A DNA stretch of 64,000 nucleotides from Bacteroides clarus YIT 12056 (GCF_900129655.1 NZ_FQWK01000002.1:434001-498000); one strand, 5' to 3'; positions 35,963 to 45,798 are shown, counted from the first letter of the stretch. The notes: generated from the sequence alone by a model not told the origin. Program-made: numbers and translations.

Positions 35963-36508
35963 TCAGACAATCATCGCTTCCTTCAACTCCGCGACTTTAT
36001 CCTTGCCTTGCAGCAATTCCACGACAGCCAAAGCAAACTCCATTGCGGCACCGGGACCTTTTCCCGTGATAATATTACCGTCTCTTTCCACCATCGCCCC
36101 GGTGCAGTCAGCGCCTTCCAGATATTGCTCGAAGCCCGGATAACAAGTAGCCTTCTTACCTTTCAACAGTCCCAACTTACCAAGCACCATAGGAGCGGCG
36201 CAAATGGCGGCAATCGGTTTCTGTTCTTCGGCAAAACGTAAAATCAATCTGCGCAAATCATCACATTTTTCCAAGGTGGCCGCACCCGGCATACCGCCCG
36301 GAAGCAATATTAAATCAGCATCGAAGAAGTCACAGTTCACTATATTCTTATCACAAAGCACCGGTACACTATGAGCGCCTGTTACAATTTCGTCAGGAGT
36401 CACTGTAATCATTTCCACATTCAAACCTGCACGTCTCATTACATCGACAGAAGTGAAAGCCTCTATTTCTTCAAAACCGTCTGCAAAAAACACATAAACT
36501 GTACCCAT
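35963..36508 (-). CDS. DJ-1/PfpI family protein
   Basis: The 181-residue single-domain protein has the DJ-1 features FFADGFEEIEA (the Glu that supports the active site), LLPGGMPGA and the nucleophile Cys in AAICAAPMVLGKLGLL. Family members are described as glyoxalase III or protein/nucleotide deglycases; which applies here is open. It follows tonB by 14 bases and is the last gene of the pdxJ-exbB-exbD-tonB group. Confidence 0.9.
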   Translation of the reverse strand: MGTVYVFFADGFEEIEAFTSVDVMRRAGLNVEMITVTPDEIVTGAHSVPVLCDKNIVNCDFFDADLILLPGGMPGAATLEKCDDLRRLILRFAEEQKPIAAICAAPMVLGKLGLLKGKKATCYPGFEQYLEGADCTGAMVERDGNIITGKGPGAAMEFALAVVELLQGKDKVAELKEAMIV

Positions 36509-36522
36509 AATAGTTTCTCCTC

Positions 36523-37335
36523 TTATTTTAGATTAAAATAATACGTTATCGTTCCTGTCTGGTTATTCAACCCGCTTACAGTATTGAACCTCGCTTTCTT
36601 CGCCGCATCTTCGGCCGCTTTCCGCAAAGCGGGGTTTACAGTATTCGTCTGGCGGTTGATACTGGTTCCGATGACCTGTCCGGCAGGGTTTACAGTAATG
36701 GTAACCACTACTTTTCCTTCATCCTGTACATTATATACAGGACGCGGCAAGCCGCCTTCGCCTATAGAACGTCCGCCAAGATTAAAAGTTCCATATCCGC
36801 CGGTTCCGGCTGTCGCTCCCCTCGAAGAATTCCCCGTAGGGCTTCCCTGCACGCCGGTTCCTTCCGTAGAACCTTTACTACCCATTTGCGCACCTTTACC
36901 GAAAGCTCCCGCTACACGTTTGCGGGTAGCTTCTTCGGCTGCTTTCCGTTCGCGTTCCGCTTTTTCAGCAGCAAGTTTACGAGCCTCTTCGGCTTTTTCA
37001 GCCTCGGTCTTTTCGGGTTTCTTTATTTCTTTCTTCTTTTCTTCCGCTTTAGGCTTTATGGCGACGGTTTCTTCATCTTCCTGCGTCAACATCTCTTGCT
37101 CTGCCTCTTCCGGCACTTCCGGAGCCGCTTCTTCCGGCATAGTCTCCACTTCTACCAAAGAAGGATCGGCAACGCCCCAGGCATCGGACGTTTCTCCCAT
37201 CATCACAGGCACACCGCCTTCCTCCGACTGTTCAGGCAACGTAAATCCTACCAGTATCAAAAGGGCAATGACAACAACGTGTACCAACAGCGCCCCTGCC
37301 AATCCTATATATTTTCCTTTCTTCTTCTGATTCAC
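36523..37335 (-). CDS. Energy transducer TonB
   Basis: The 270-residue protein has an N-terminal membrane anchor (YIGLAGALLVHVVVIALLIL), a long Glu/Lys/Ala-rich periplasm-spanning segment (about 60-150), a Gly/Ser/Thr-rich stretch, and a C-terminal TonB domain (about 195-270, GKVVVTITVNPAGQVIGTSI... to ITYYFNLK). It carries proton-motive energy from ExbB-ExbD to outer-membrane transporters such as the SusC at the right edge. It lies 40 bases after exbD. Confidence 0.9.
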   Translation of the reverse strand: MNQKKKGKYIGLAGALLVHVVVIALLILVGFTLPEQSEEGGVPVMMGETSDAWGVADPSLVEVETMPEEAAPEVPEEAEQEMLTQEDEETVAIKPKAEEKKKEIKKPEKTEAEKAEEARKLAAEKAERERKAAEEATRKRVAGAFGKGAQMGSKGSTEGTGVQGSPTGNSSRGATAGTGGYGTFNLGGRSIGEGGLPRPVYNVQDEGKVVVTITVNPAGQVIGTSINRQTNTVNPALRKAAEDAAKKARFNTVSGLNNQTGTITYYFNLK

Positions 37336-37375
37336 CGTTTCGATTTACGATTTAACTATTTACGATTGAAACCGT

Positions 37376-37789
37376 TTACTTATTCTCAGGCGGGCGTGTA
37401 GCCAACACCATTTTGAAGTGGTTCTCATTAGCGATATTCAGCACTTTCACAATCTCCCGATAAGGAACGGATTCATCAGCATACAACGCCACATACATTT
37501 CGGGTTCTTTCGCTGCGCACGATTGCAGGAAAGGAGTCAAACCATCCAAAGTCAACGCCTGTTCCTTGTCGTTACCGAAAGCCGCGTAATAATTCAAATC
37601 CTTATCGATGATAACCCTTGTCAGCGGCTTGGCGGATGTCTGCTGTTTTCCCTGCGGAAGCAATACCTTGATTGCATTCGGCGATACTACCGTAGAAGTA
37701 ATCATAAAGAAAATCAACAGCAGGAATATAACATCCGTCATGGACGCCATACTGAAATTGGGCGATATTTTTGCTCTACGTTGTAACAC
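37376..37789 (-). CDS. exbD: ExbD/TolR biopolymer transport protein
   Basis: The 137-residue protein has a short cytoplasmic N-terminus, one membrane helix with the proton-path Asp (MASMTDVIFLLLIFFMIT) and a periplasmic domain. Together with ExbB it forms the proton-driven motor for TonB; ExbD and TolR cannot be told apart safely, but the tonB neighbour favours ExbD. Confidence 0.9.
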   Translation of the reverse strand: MLQRRAKISPNFSMASMTDVIFLLLIFFMITSTVVSPNAIKVLLPQGKQQTSAKPLTRVIIDKDLNYYAAFGNDKEQALTLDGLTPFLQSCAAKEPEMYVALYADESVPYREIVKVLNIANENHFKMVLATRPPENK

Positions 37790-37821
37790 GCTCTCCTATT
37801 TATGATTTATAACTTATGATT

Positions 37822-38538
37822 TTATTTGGCAGGCTCGTTCAGCAAGTCCATGAAAGCCATTGTCTTGGCTTCCATCTTGTTTACGACACCATCCACCAGC
37901 GTCACCAGATAATTATAGGCAAACATAGCGATGATACCCACAATCAGACCGCCTACGGTGGTAATCATAGCCTCGTATATACCGCCCGAAAGCAGAGTTA
38001 TATCGATATTATTACCGGCATTCGCCATTTCAAAGAAAGCGCGTACCATACCGGTCACCGTACCCAAGAAACCGATCATCGGAGCACCGCCGGAAATGGT
38101 AGCCATGATAGTCAGTCCTTTTTCCAACTTTGCCACTTCGATATTACCTACATTTTCTATGGCAGCCTGCACATCGTTAACCGGACGTCCCAAGCGGCTG
38201 ATACCTTTCTCTATCATACGGGCGGAAGGCGTATTGACGCTGCGGCAATAAGCGATGGCAGCCTTAATCTCACCACCCAGAATATAATCCTTGATTTTAT
38301 CCATAAACATAGGGTCTTCCTTACCCGCCTTACGGATAACGTAATTCCGTTCAAACAAGATATAGAAGCAGATAACGGAGAGAACTCCGAGAACTATCAT
38401 AATCCAACCGCCCTTGACAGCCATGCTCCATAAATTCATTTCATTGGGAGCGGCAACAGGAGTAAGTACCGGATTGGCACCGGCGATAGAATCGGCCAAC
38501 GCCGGAGCCGCCTGGGCTAATAACAACATAAGATTCAT
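37822..38538 (-). CDS. exbB: ExbB/TolQ/MotA proton channel protein
   Basis: A 238-residue protein with membrane helices near 40-62, 145-170 and 185-215. The family region ENVGNIEVAKLEKGLTIMATISGGAPMIGFLGTVTGMVRAF is clear. It has an additional N-terminal signal-like hydrophobic stretch ([17 protein letters not shown]). Its ATG overlaps the pdxJ stop codon (TGATG), so translation is coupled. Confidence 0.92.
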   Translation of the reverse strand: MNLMLLLAQAAPALADSIAGANPVLTPVAAPNEMNLWSMAVKGGWIMIVLGVLSVICFYILFERNYVIRKAGKEDPMFMDKIKDYILGGEIKAAIAYCRSVNTPSARMIEKGISRLGRPVNDVQAAIENVGNIEVAKLEKGLTIMATISGGAPMIGFLGTVTGMVRAFFEMANAGNNIDITLLSGGIYEAMITTVGGLIVGIIAMFAYNYLVTLVDGVVNKMEAKTMAFMDLLNEPAK

Positions 38539-39251
38539 CAGCGGAGACAGTTTTTATATTCCTGAATGGTGCGTTCCAATCCCAGATACAAAGCATCGCT
38601 AATCAGCGCATGACCGATGGAAACTTCATCCAGCCAGGGTATGTTTTTATAGAAATAATTCAGATTCTCCAAGCTCAGGTCGTGACCGGCATTCAGCCCC
38701 AGTCCCAGGCTGCGCGCTATTTTGGCCGCTTCCACAAAAGGAGCTACCGCAGCTTCCTTTCCTTTCGGGAATGCCGTAGCATAGGGTTCGGTATAAAGCT
38801 CCACACGGTCTGCGCCGGCTTTGGCGGCATACTCTATCATCTCCGCATCGGTAGACACGAATACAGACGTGCGGATACCCGCGGTATTGAACGCTTCCAG
38901 TACTTCCGTCAGAAATTCAAGGTTGGTTTTCGTATCCCAACCGGAGTTGGATGTCAACTGAGTGGGACTGTCCGGAACCAATGTCACCTGATGCGGCTTT
39001 ACCTTCAACACCAAATCTATAAATTCGGGGGCGGGATAACCCTCTATATTAAACTCCGTACGCAACAACGGACGCAAATCGAAAACATCCCTCTTACGGA
39101 TATGCCTTTCGTCGGGGCGCGGGTGCACCGTTATACCGTCGGCGCCAAAGTTTTCACAATCCAACGCTACTTTTACAACATTAGGCACATCGCCTCCACG
39201 CGCGTTACGTAATGTTGCCACTTTATTGATATTTACACTTAATCTAGTCAT
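38538..39251 (-). CDS. pdxJ: Pyridoxine 5'-phosphate synthase
   Basis: The enzyme condenses 3-amino-2-oxopropyl phosphate with deoxyxylulose 5-phosphate in the DXP-dependent vitamin B6 route. Diagnostic: [52 protein letters not shown] and [15 protein letters not shown]. The start is the ATG at 39251 (237 residues); a TTG at 39293 in frame is upstream of the -7 element and is not used. It heads the exbB-exbD-tonB-DJ-1 transcript, an unusual pairing of B6 synthesis and TonB energising that is common in Bacteroides. Confidence 0.95.
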   Translation of the reverse strand: MTRLSVNINKVATLRNARGGDVPNVVKVALDCENFGADGITVHPRPDERHIRKRDVFDLRPLLRTEFNIEGYPAPEFIDLVLKVKPHQVTLVPDSPTQLTSNSGWDTKTNLEFLTEVLEAFNTAGIRTSVFVSTDAEMIEYAAKAGADRVELYTEPYATAFPKGKEAAVAPFVEAAKIARSLGLGLNAGHDLSLENLNYFYKNIPWLDEVSIGHALISDALYLGLERTIQEYKNCLR

Positions 39252-39272
39252 AATTCGGCTTATAGTTTGGGG

Positions 39273-39280
39273 CAAAAGTA
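39273..39280 (-). promoter_or_regulatory. -7 element for pdxJ-exbBD-tonB
   Basis: The minus strand reads TACTTTTG, 22 bases before the pdxJ ATG. Confidence 0.6.
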
Positions 39281-39321
39281 CAAATAATAGCAATATGTTG
39301 GCAGCATTCTGAGAAAAAAAC

Positions 39322-39329
39322 TATTTTTG
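39322..39329 (+). promoter_or_regulatory. -7 element for nadK
   Basis: TATTTTTG lies 25 bases before the nadK ATG, back to back with the pdxJ promoter. Confidence 0.55.
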
Positions 39330-39354
39330 CATCCTACAAAAACAGAAAACAATT

Positions 39355-40224
39355 ATGAAATTTGCCATATTCGGAAATACTTACCAGGCGAAGAAGTCAT
39401 CGCATGCCGAAAACCTTTTCCGCCTGCTGGCTCAGCGCAAAGCACAGCTCTGTGTCTGCCGCGAGTTCTACAATTTCCTGACTTCCGACCTACACCTCAA
39501 CATCCCCTCCGCCGAATTGTTCGACGGTGACGATTTCTGCGCCGATATGGTTATCAGCATCGGCGGTGACGGCACGTTCTTGAAAGCCGCCAGCCGCGTC
39601 GGCAAAAAGAATATTCCCATTTTGGGTATCAATACAGGACGTCTCGGCTTCCTGGCCGACATATCGCCCGAAGAAATGGAAGAAACGATTGATGAAATTT
39701 ACAACAACCACTATAAAGTAGAGGAACGCAGCGTATTGCAGTTGAAGTGCGATGACGAAAAACTAATGGAATATCCTTATGCCCTGAATGAAATAGCCGT
39801 CCTGAAACGCGACAGTTCATCCATGATCAGTATTCATACGGCAATCAACGGAGCGCATCTTACCACTTATCAGGCTGACGGTTTGGTTGTAGCCACCCCT
39901 ACGGGCTCTACGGCTTATTCATTGAGTGTCGGCGGTCCGGTCATCGTTCCTCATAGCAAGACGATTGCAATTACTCCCGTTGCCCCTCATAGCCTGAACG
40001 TACGTCCCATCGTCATCTGTGATGACTGGGAAATCACGCTTGAAGTAGAGAGCCGCAGCCACAACTTCCTCGTAGCCATCGACGGACGGAGCGAATCATG
40101 CAAAGAAACCACACGGCTCACCATTTCACGTGCGGACTATTCCATAAAAGTAGTGAAACGCTTCAATCATATCTTTTTCGATACGTTGCGGAATAAAATG
40201 ATGTGGGGGGCGGATGTAAGATAA
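39355..40224 (+). CDS. nadK: NAD kinase
   Basis: The 289-residue enzyme phosphorylates NAD to NADP. The catalytic GGDGT motif lies in [14 protein letters not shown], followed by [14 protein letters not shown], the conserved NEIAVLK block, [21 protein letters not shown] and GGPVIVP. The length is typical. It is monocistronic, between divergent pdxJ and convergent S41 peptidase genes. Confidence 0.96.
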   Translation: MKFAIFGNTYQAKKSSHAENLFRLLAQRKAQLCVCREFYNFLTSDLHLNIPSAELFDGDDFCADMVISIGGDGTFLKAASRVGKKNIPILGINTGRLGFLADISPEEMEETIDEIYNNHYKVEERSVLQLKCDDEKLMEYPYALNEIAVLKRDSSSMISIHTAINGAHLTTYQADGLVVATPTGSTAYSLSVGGPVIVPHSKTIAITPVAPHSLNVRPIVICDDWEITLEVESRSHNFLVAIDGRSESCKETTRLTISRADYSIKVVKRFNHIFFDTLRNKMMWGADVR

Positions 40225-40229
40225 AAAAA

Positions 40230-40266
40230 GGAAGTTAACTTCGCGCCAACAACGAAGTTAACTTCC
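40230..40266. terminator. Bidirectional hairpin between nadK and the S41 peptidase gene
   Basis: GGAAGTTAACTTCG pairs perfectly with CGAAGTTAACTTCC around a 9-base loop. An A-run precedes it and TT-rich sequence follows, so it can act for both converging genes. Further AGTTAAC copies (near 40280 and 40304) follow, one of them close to the peptidase stop codon. Confidence 0.75.
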
Positions 40267-40308
40267 TTATATCAAGATGTTAACTAATTATCTACCTTTC
40301 AGTTAACT

Positions 40309-43300
40309 TCATTCAGGCTTCGATGTTAACTGCTTCAGCAGATGTTCCACCGCAGCTTTCAATTGCACATCATCCCCGTTTATCGCCTCTTCCGGAGTAT
40401 TGTATATCAAAATATCCGGTTGTAAAGTATGGTTTTCCAGATAATTACCCTGCATATCCATACAACCCACCTGTGGAATGCCGAACACGATACTCGGATC
40501 GATCTGGCGTTCCCACCATACGGCTGTCATCGTCCCGGCAACAGGAGTGCCCACCAATTTACCGATACCCAAAGTCTTGTAAACAAAAGGAGTACCATGG
40601 GCATTGCTGTAATTGTCCTCGCAAACCAACATACAGGACGGTTTCAACCATTTATTAAACGGATCGCTGCCGATATACTGCCCGCGCGGCACAAAGCGTT
40701 CATATTCTTTTCCGCCAAGTAATGTCACCACATCATCGTGCAGCCACCCGCCACCATTATGACGGACATCCACCACTACCGCCTCTTTGTTACGGTTACG
40801 TCCCAGCAATTCGGAATACATCTTACGGAAACTCGGACTATCCATTCCCTTGATATGAACATAACCGATACGTCCGCCGGACAGTTCCTCTACTTTCTTA
40901 CGGCAATTCTCCACCCACCTCTTATAAAGGAGTTCGCTTTGCGCCGCATAAGTAATCGGTTTAACCGTCTCTTCAAAGCGTTTCTTCGTACCCGGGTCAT
41001 AAACCGAAAGAATCGTTTTACGATTAGCCTTACCCTCGAGCAACGGGAAATAATCCATACCCGCCTTGACAGCCACACCGTCTATCTTCTCGATTATACA
41101 ACCGGGCTTGACGTCGGTTTTCTTTTTGGTCAGAGGACTTTGAGCGATGATTTCCTTGATTTTCAGTCCATCACCGGCATACGATTCATCATAGAATACG
41201 CCCAATGCAGCCGTAGGCAGCGTTGCACCGGAAGCATAATAACGCGCTCCCGTATGCGAAGCGTTCAGCTCACCCAGCATTTCACTCAGCATTTCCGTAA
41301 AGTCGTAGTTATTATTGATATATGGCAAGAAGCGTTTATAGCTCGCCTTATAGCCCGTCCAGTCCGTTCCCTGCAAATCTTCCACATAGAACTTATCATC
41401 CACCTGTTGCCAAACATGGTCGAAAATATACTCACGTTCTCCATAAGGACGATAATCGAAGAAGGCCTCAAACTCAATCGGAGTAACTTTACCGCCCTCT
41501 GTCTCTATTTTCTTCATACCTTCGCTGCTGCAAAGGAAAATATTCTTTCCATCCTTATCAGGCAACAAAGCACCCGCGCCTACATCTTTCAAAAGAACCT
41601 TGGTTGAATTTTCTTTCAAATCATGCTTCCAAAGGTCGTAACCGTCTTCAAAAGTAGACAGGTAATAAAGCGCATCCCCTTTCGGAGTAAGTACGGCATC
41701 CGCCATGTGCGAAGAATTAACTGTCAGACGTACAATGCGGTCGAAGCGATTTTCCAAATCAAATTTCAAAGGCTCCGCCTTCTTTTCTTTCGCTGCATCC
41801 CCGTCCTTTTCTGTCTTATCACCTTTCTTTTTGGAATCTTTCTTCTTATCCGCTTTTTCCTTTGCTTCCTTTTCCGCTTTTTCGGCCTCTTCCATCAAAG
41901 CGGTTTCTTCTTTACTCATCAGGAAGCGGTCATAAGCCTCGGCATCGAAGAACATGATATAGGTATCATCTTCGGCTCCCCAACTGCCATGGCTGCGATA
42001 TCCGGCACGGTCGCTCGTCCAAATCATCGCTTTTCCGCCTAATACCCATTTGGCGTTACCGTCTGTATAGCCACTTTCGGTCAGGTTTATCATTTCTCCT
42101 TTTCCGTCGGCATTCAGCAACACGACATCCTTATTGTTCCAACCGCCGATGCCTATAAAATCAGAAAGAATCCACTTGCTGTCAGGACTCCACCGGAACC
42201 ACTGGTCGCCGTCGGAATAAGAGTACTGATACTTGGCATCCATTACGGTACGTACATCTTTCGTCTTTAAGTTGATGACACGGATAGCCGCACGGTTCTC
42301 CAGAAATGCCACTTCTTTCCCATCGGGACTGTACTGCAGTTGGAAAGAGGTCACATCCGAATCGGTCAACCGTTCCTCTTTCAACTCCGTAGCGTATGTA
42401 AACTGTTTTTCATCCTTACGGACAATAGCGGAAGTATAAAGCTGCCAGAGCCCGTTACGCTCGGAAGCATATACCAACGAACGGCCGTCGGGAGCAAAAT
42501 CAACATCACGTTCCTGACAAGGCGTATTTGTAATCTGTTTGGTGGTTTTATAGTCAACCGAAGTTACATACACATCTCCACGAAGCACAAAAGCCACTTC
42601 CTTGCCATTAGGCGATAAAGCCATTTCCGTTGCCCCGCTACTCTTAATCTGGCGAATCAAATCCTTGTCGCTTCTGTCGGAAACAATGCTGATATTTACT
42701 TTCCGAGGCTCTCCTCCCGGAGTCAAGGTATAAATTTCCCCGTCATAACCGTAACAAAGCCTGCCGTCGGCAGCAATGCTGAGGAAACGCACCGGTTGCT
42801 TGGTATGACGGGTGACCTGCGTGGCGGAAGTTGCGCCGGGAGTACGCTGATATACGTTGAAAGTTCCGTTTTCTTCACTCAGATAATAAAAAGACTTTCC
42901 ATCGGGCGCCCAAACCGGTTCGCGGTCTTCACCGCCAAATGCAGTCAGTTGCCGGTAAGCGGGTTTTTCATCCGGTGTATACATCCATATGTCACGTGCG
43001 ATGGGCGATACCTGATGCTTACGCCAATAATCTTCATAGCCTTTCTTATCCTGATAAAGTATCGTCCCTTCCTTATTAATAGAAATGCGCTCCATCGGCA
43101 TCGGCGAATAAAGGACAGGACGGCCGCCCTCTACCGACACTTTATATACTTGCCGGAATTGTCCGTTGGAAGGGAAAAGAACCGTTTCGGCAGACGGCAT
43201 AATATCCGCGGAAAACAGAATATGTCCGGCATCGCTAAATGCCACAGGGGTTTCGCTCCCCGAATGGGTAGTCAGCCTGCGAGGCTCGCCGCCCTCTTTG

Positions 43301-43581
43301 GAAACGATATAGACATCCATGCTTCCCATACGGTCGGAAGCGAAAGCGATACGTTTGCTGTCAGGACTCCATACCGGCTCCGTATCATGGGCCGGATTGG
43401 TAGTAAGCTGCATAGCACGTCCACCGCCGACCGGCACTGTGTAAATATCGCCTTTATAAGTGAAAGCAATCGTAGTCCCATCGGGAGAAATGGCGCAATG
43501 ACGCATCCAAAGCGGAGCATCCTGCGCAAAAGTAAAGCTTGCCATACAGGCAGCGGCAAGGGTTAATAATAGTTTTTTCAT
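40309..43581 (-). CDS. Tricorn-like S41 peptidase with beta-propeller and PDZ
   Basis: The 1090-residue exported protein begins with a signal peptide (ending near FTFAQD). Many PD40/TolB-type propeller blades follow (PVWSPDSKRIAFASDR, PVWAPDGKSFYYLS, DVDFAPDGRSLVYAS, FRWSPDSKWILSD). A highly charged linker at about 565-605 (EKAEKEAKEKADKKK..., coded near 41770-41900) separates a second propeller part. Next come a tricorn core region, a PDZ (about 790-870) and a C-terminal S41 peptidase (about 900-1080) with DVRHNGGG and YSNAHGTPF, where the nucleophile Ser is expected. It probably degrades peptides in the periplasm. It is monocistronic. Confidence 0.9.
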   Translation of the reverse strand: MKKLLLTLAAACMASFTFAQDAPLWMRHCAISPDGTTIAFTYKGDIYTVPVGGGRAMQLTTNPAHDTEPVWSPDSKRIAFASDRMGSMDVYIVSKEGGEPRRLTTHSGSETPVAFSDAGHILFSADIMPSAETVLFPSNGQFRQVYKVSVEGGRPVLYSPMPMERISINKEGTILYQDKKGYEDYWRKHQVSPIARDIWMYTPDEKPAYRQLTAFGGEDREPVWAPDGKSFYYLSEENGTFNVYQRTPGATSATQVTRHTKQPVRFLSIAADGRLCYGYDGEIYTLTPGGEPRKVNISIVSDRSDKDLIRQIKSSGATEMALSPNGKEVAFVLRGDVYVTSVDYKTTKQITNTPCQERDVDFAPDGRSLVYASERNGLWQLYTSAIVRKDEKQFTYATELKEERLTDSDVTSFQLQYSPDGKEVAFLENRAAIRVINLKTKDVRTVMDAKYQYSYSDGDQWFRWSPDSKWILSDFIGIGGWNNKDVVLLNADGKGEMINLTESGYTDGNAKWVLGGKAMIWTSDRAGYRSHGSWGAEDDTYIMFFDAEAYDRFLMSKEETALMEEAEKAEKEAKEKADKKKDSKKKGDKTEKDGDAAKEKKAEPLKFDLENRFDRIVRLTVNSSHMADAVLTPKGDALYYLSTFEDGYDLWKHDLKENSTKVLLKDVGAGALLPDKDGKNIFLCSSEGMKKIETEGGKVTPIEFEAFFDYRPYGEREYIFDHVWQQVDDKFYVEDLQGTDWTGYKASYKRFLPYINNNYDFTEMLSEMLGELNASHTGARYYASGATLPTAALGVFYDESYAGDGLKIKEIIAQSPLTKKKTDVKPGCIIEKIDGVAVKAGMDYFPLLEGKANRKTILSVYDPGTKKRFEETVKPITYAAQSELLYKRWVENCRKKVEELSGGRIGYVHIKGMDSPSFRKMYSELLGRNRNKEAVVVDVRHNGGGWLHDDVVTLLGGKEYERFVPRGQYIGSDPFNKWLKPSCMLVCEDNYSNAHGTPFVYKTLGIGKLVGTPVAGTMTAVWWERQIDPSIVFGIPQVGCMDMQGNYLENHTLQPDILIYNTPEEAINGDDVQLKAAVEHLLKQLTSKPE

Positions 43582-43658
43582 ATAATAAGTGTTGTTTTCC
43601 GCCGTTTGTCATTCAGAGCATAACGAACGGCATTAGGATAATGGAAAAAAATGCAAAA

Positions 43659-43698
43659 GCCCCACGACTTTTCCTTTCCGGTAAAAGTTCGTGAGGCC
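43659..43698 (-). terminator. Rho-independent terminator of mdh
   Basis: On the minus strand a GCCTCACGAACTTTT arm pairs with AAAAGTCGTGGGGC around a short loop, followed by TTTTGC and a further T-run. It lies just after the mdh stop codon. Confidence 0.75.
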
Positions 43699-43726
43699 TT
43701 ACTTATACTTTAAGTTACCCCCTCAA

Positions 43727-44668
43727 TCAGAGAGCGCCTACTTCTTTCAGAGCAGCGTTTGTTTTGTGAACGGCAGCAGCGCTGGCAGCAAATTTAGCTT
43801 TTTCATCAGCGTTCAGTTCCAGTTCAACAATCTTTTCGATACCGTTCTTGCCGAGGATAACGGGAACGCCGATACAGATATCGGACTCACCGTATTCACC
43901 TTCCAAATATACAGAGCAGGGAACCATCTTCTTTTGGTTGTGGATGATAGACTCAACTACATAAGCGCCTGCCGCACCCGGAGCGTACCATGCAGAAGTA
44001 CCCAGCAACTTAGTCAGCGTAGCACCGCCCACCATAGTAGAAGCAACTACTTCGTCCAGTTTTTCCGCGCTCAACAGCGTGCTTACCGGTTGGCCTTTGT
44101 AAGTAGCCAGACGAGCCAAAGGAATCATAGTAGTATCACCGTGACCGCCGATAACCATACCTTCCACTTCGTTGGCATTGCAACCCAGAGCCTGAGACAA
44201 GAAGTATTTGAAACGAGAGCTATCCAAAGCGCCGCCCATACCGATGATGCGGTTCTTAGGAATACCCAAAGATTTCAAAGACAGATAAGTCATAGTATCC
44301 ATCGGGTTAGAGATAACTACGAGGATAGCATTAGGAGAATATTTCAGAATGTTCTGCGCAACCGACTTAACGATGCCTGCATTCACGCCAATCAACTCTT
44401 CACGAGTCATACCCGGCTTACGGGGAATACCTGAAGTGATTACGACAACGTCGGAATTGGCAGTCTTCTCATAATCGTTGGTACAACCTACAATAGTGGT
44501 GTCGAAGCCCAACAGCTGAGCAGTCTGCATCATATCCATTGCTTTACCCTCTGAAACGCCTTCTTTAACATCCAGCATTACCACTTCGTCAGCCACTTCA
44601 TTAAAGGCTAACACATTAGCGCATGTAGCACCTACGTTACCTGCACCTACTACGGTTACTTTTGACAT
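43727..44668 (-). CDS. mdh: Malate dehydrogenase, LDH-like type
   Basis: The 313-residue enzyme oxidises malate to oxaloacetate; in Bacteroides it serves the reductive branch to succinate. The NAD fold starts KVTVVGAGNVGATCA, the adenine-side Asp is in VMLDVKEG, the substrate Arg loop is ITSGIPRKPGMTREEL, NPMDTMT replaces the LDH form, and the catalytic His lies in IGGHGDTTMIP. Arg rather than Gln in the mobile loop (GIPRKPGMTR) supports malate over lactate. It has its own promoter and terminator. Confidence 0.96.
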   Translation of the reverse strand: MSKVTVVGAGNVGATCANVLAFNEVADEVVMLDVKEGVSEGKAMDMMQTAQLLGFDTTIVGCTNDYEKTANSDVVVITSGIPRKPGMTREELIGVNAGIVKSVAQNILKYSPNAILVVISNPMDTMTYLSLKSLGIPKNRIIGMGGALDSSRFKYFLSQALGCNANEVEGMVIGGHGDTTMIPLARLATYKGQPVSTLLSAEKLDEVVASTMVGGATLTKLLGTSAWYAPGAAGAYVVESIIHNQKKMVPCSVYLEGEYGESDICIGVPVILGKNGIEKIVELELNADEKAKFAASAAAVHKTNAALKEVGAL

Positions 44669-44711
44669 AATTTCTAAAGTTTTTGTTTATTAGTGTTCTA
44701 TAAAGTTGCCA

Positions 44712-44719
44712 CAAAAGTA
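44712..44719 (-). promoter_or_regulatory. -7 element for mdh
   Basis: The minus strand reads TACTTTTG, 44 bases before the mdh ATG. Confidence 0.6.
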
Positions 44720-44780
44720 CAACGACATTCCTGATTAAAGAAATATTTCCGTAATAATTTTAGTTAAATGAAGAATTTGA

Positions 44781-44890
44781 TAGTAGTTAGTGGTTAGTGA
44801 TTGGTGATTAATGATTATTTTTGCGGTGATTTACGATTATAGGGGGAAGCAACCCGTCTGTTAATCGCCAATCGTTAACCACTAAACACC
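44781..44890. repeat. Low-complexity inverted repeat before the coiled-coil gene
   Basis: TAGTTAGTGGTTAGTGATTGG on the left (44783-44804, in part) and CCAATCGTTAACCACTAA on the right (about 44867-44885) are imperfect complements. A -7 element, TATTTTTG (44816-44823), lies in the loop and would serve the gene at 44897. Confidence 0.6.
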
Positions 44891-44896
44891 ATCAAA

Positions 44897-45775
44897 ATGG
44901 CCAATAAAAAAAATACGCTTCAGATTATCATCGGAAGTCTTTTGATACTATTATTAATAGGTGTCACCGTGTTATTGATTTCGGAGAAACGAACCAACAA
45001 CGAGTTGGTACAGGAGTTCAACCTGGAAAAGGAAGACCTGGAAAACCAATATACCGACTTCGCCAAACAATATGACGAACTGAAACTTACCGTTTCCAAC
45101 GACTCCCTTTCCGTACTTCTGGAGCAGGAGCAGCTGAAGACACAACGTCTGTTGGAAGAGCTCCGTACCGTAAAAAGTACCAATGCCACCGAAATTCGCC
45201 GCTTGAAAAAAGAACTGGCGACCCTTCGTAAAGTAATGATCGGCTATATCAACCAGATAGACTCCCTGAGCCGTCTCACTACCCACCAAAAGGAAGTGAT
45301 AGCCGATGTCACCCGTAAGTATAACGTCGCCTCACAGCAAATCAGCAACCTTTCCGAAGAAAAGAAAAACCTGAATAAAAAGGTTACGCTCGCAGCTCAG
45401 CTGGATGCTACGAACATCAACATCCAGGCTACCAACAAACGAGGCAAAACAGCCAAAAAGGTGAAAGACGTCGTTAAACTGAAAATCAACTTCACAATCG
45501 TCAAGAATATAACCGCCGAAACCGGAGAACGCACGCTCTACGTCCGTATCACCAAACCGGATAATGACGTACTGAGCAAAAGCGCTTCCAACACATTCCC
45601 GTATGAAAATCGCGAACTGGTATACTCCATCAAGAAATATATAGAGTATAACGGCGAAGAACAGCATGTTACGGTTTATTGGGATGTCGAAGAGTTTCTG
45701 TATGCGGGAAGCTATCGCATAGACATATTCTCGGACGGAACGCTCATCGGTTCTCAATCGTTCAACTTGGATTAA
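44897..45775 (+). CDS. Membrane-anchored coiled-coil protein of unknown function
   Basis: A 292-residue protein not recognised as a named family. It has one N-terminal membrane helix (LQIIIGSLLILLLIGVTVLLI), then about 140 residues of heptad-rich coiled coil (EEKRTNNELVQEF..., LKTQRLLEELRTVKS, RRLKKELATLRKVMIGYINQID), and a C-terminal beta-rich domain (about 195-292, KLKINFTIVKNITAETGERTLYVRI... SYRIDIFSDGTLIGSQSFNL) of immunoglobulin-like look. It is probably anchored in the inner membrane with the rest in the periplasm. It stands alone between mdh and the export operon. The function is unknown. Confidence 0.8.
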   Translation: MANKKNTLQIIIGSLLILLLIGVTVLLISEKRTNNELVQEFNLEKEDLENQYTDFAKQYDELKLTVSNDSLSVLLEQEQLKTQRLLEELRTVKSTNATEIRRLKKELATLRKVMIGYINQIDSLSRLTTHQKEVIADVTRKYNVASQQISNLSEEKKNLNKKVTLAAQLDATNINIQATNKRGKTAKKVKDVVKLKINFTIVKNITAETGERTLYVRITKPDNDVLSKSASNTFPYENRELVYSIKKYIEYNGEEQHVTVYWDVEEFLYAGSYRIDIFSDGTLIGSQSFNLD

Positions 45776-45798
45776 GTTCTAAAAAAGCCCTAATTTAT

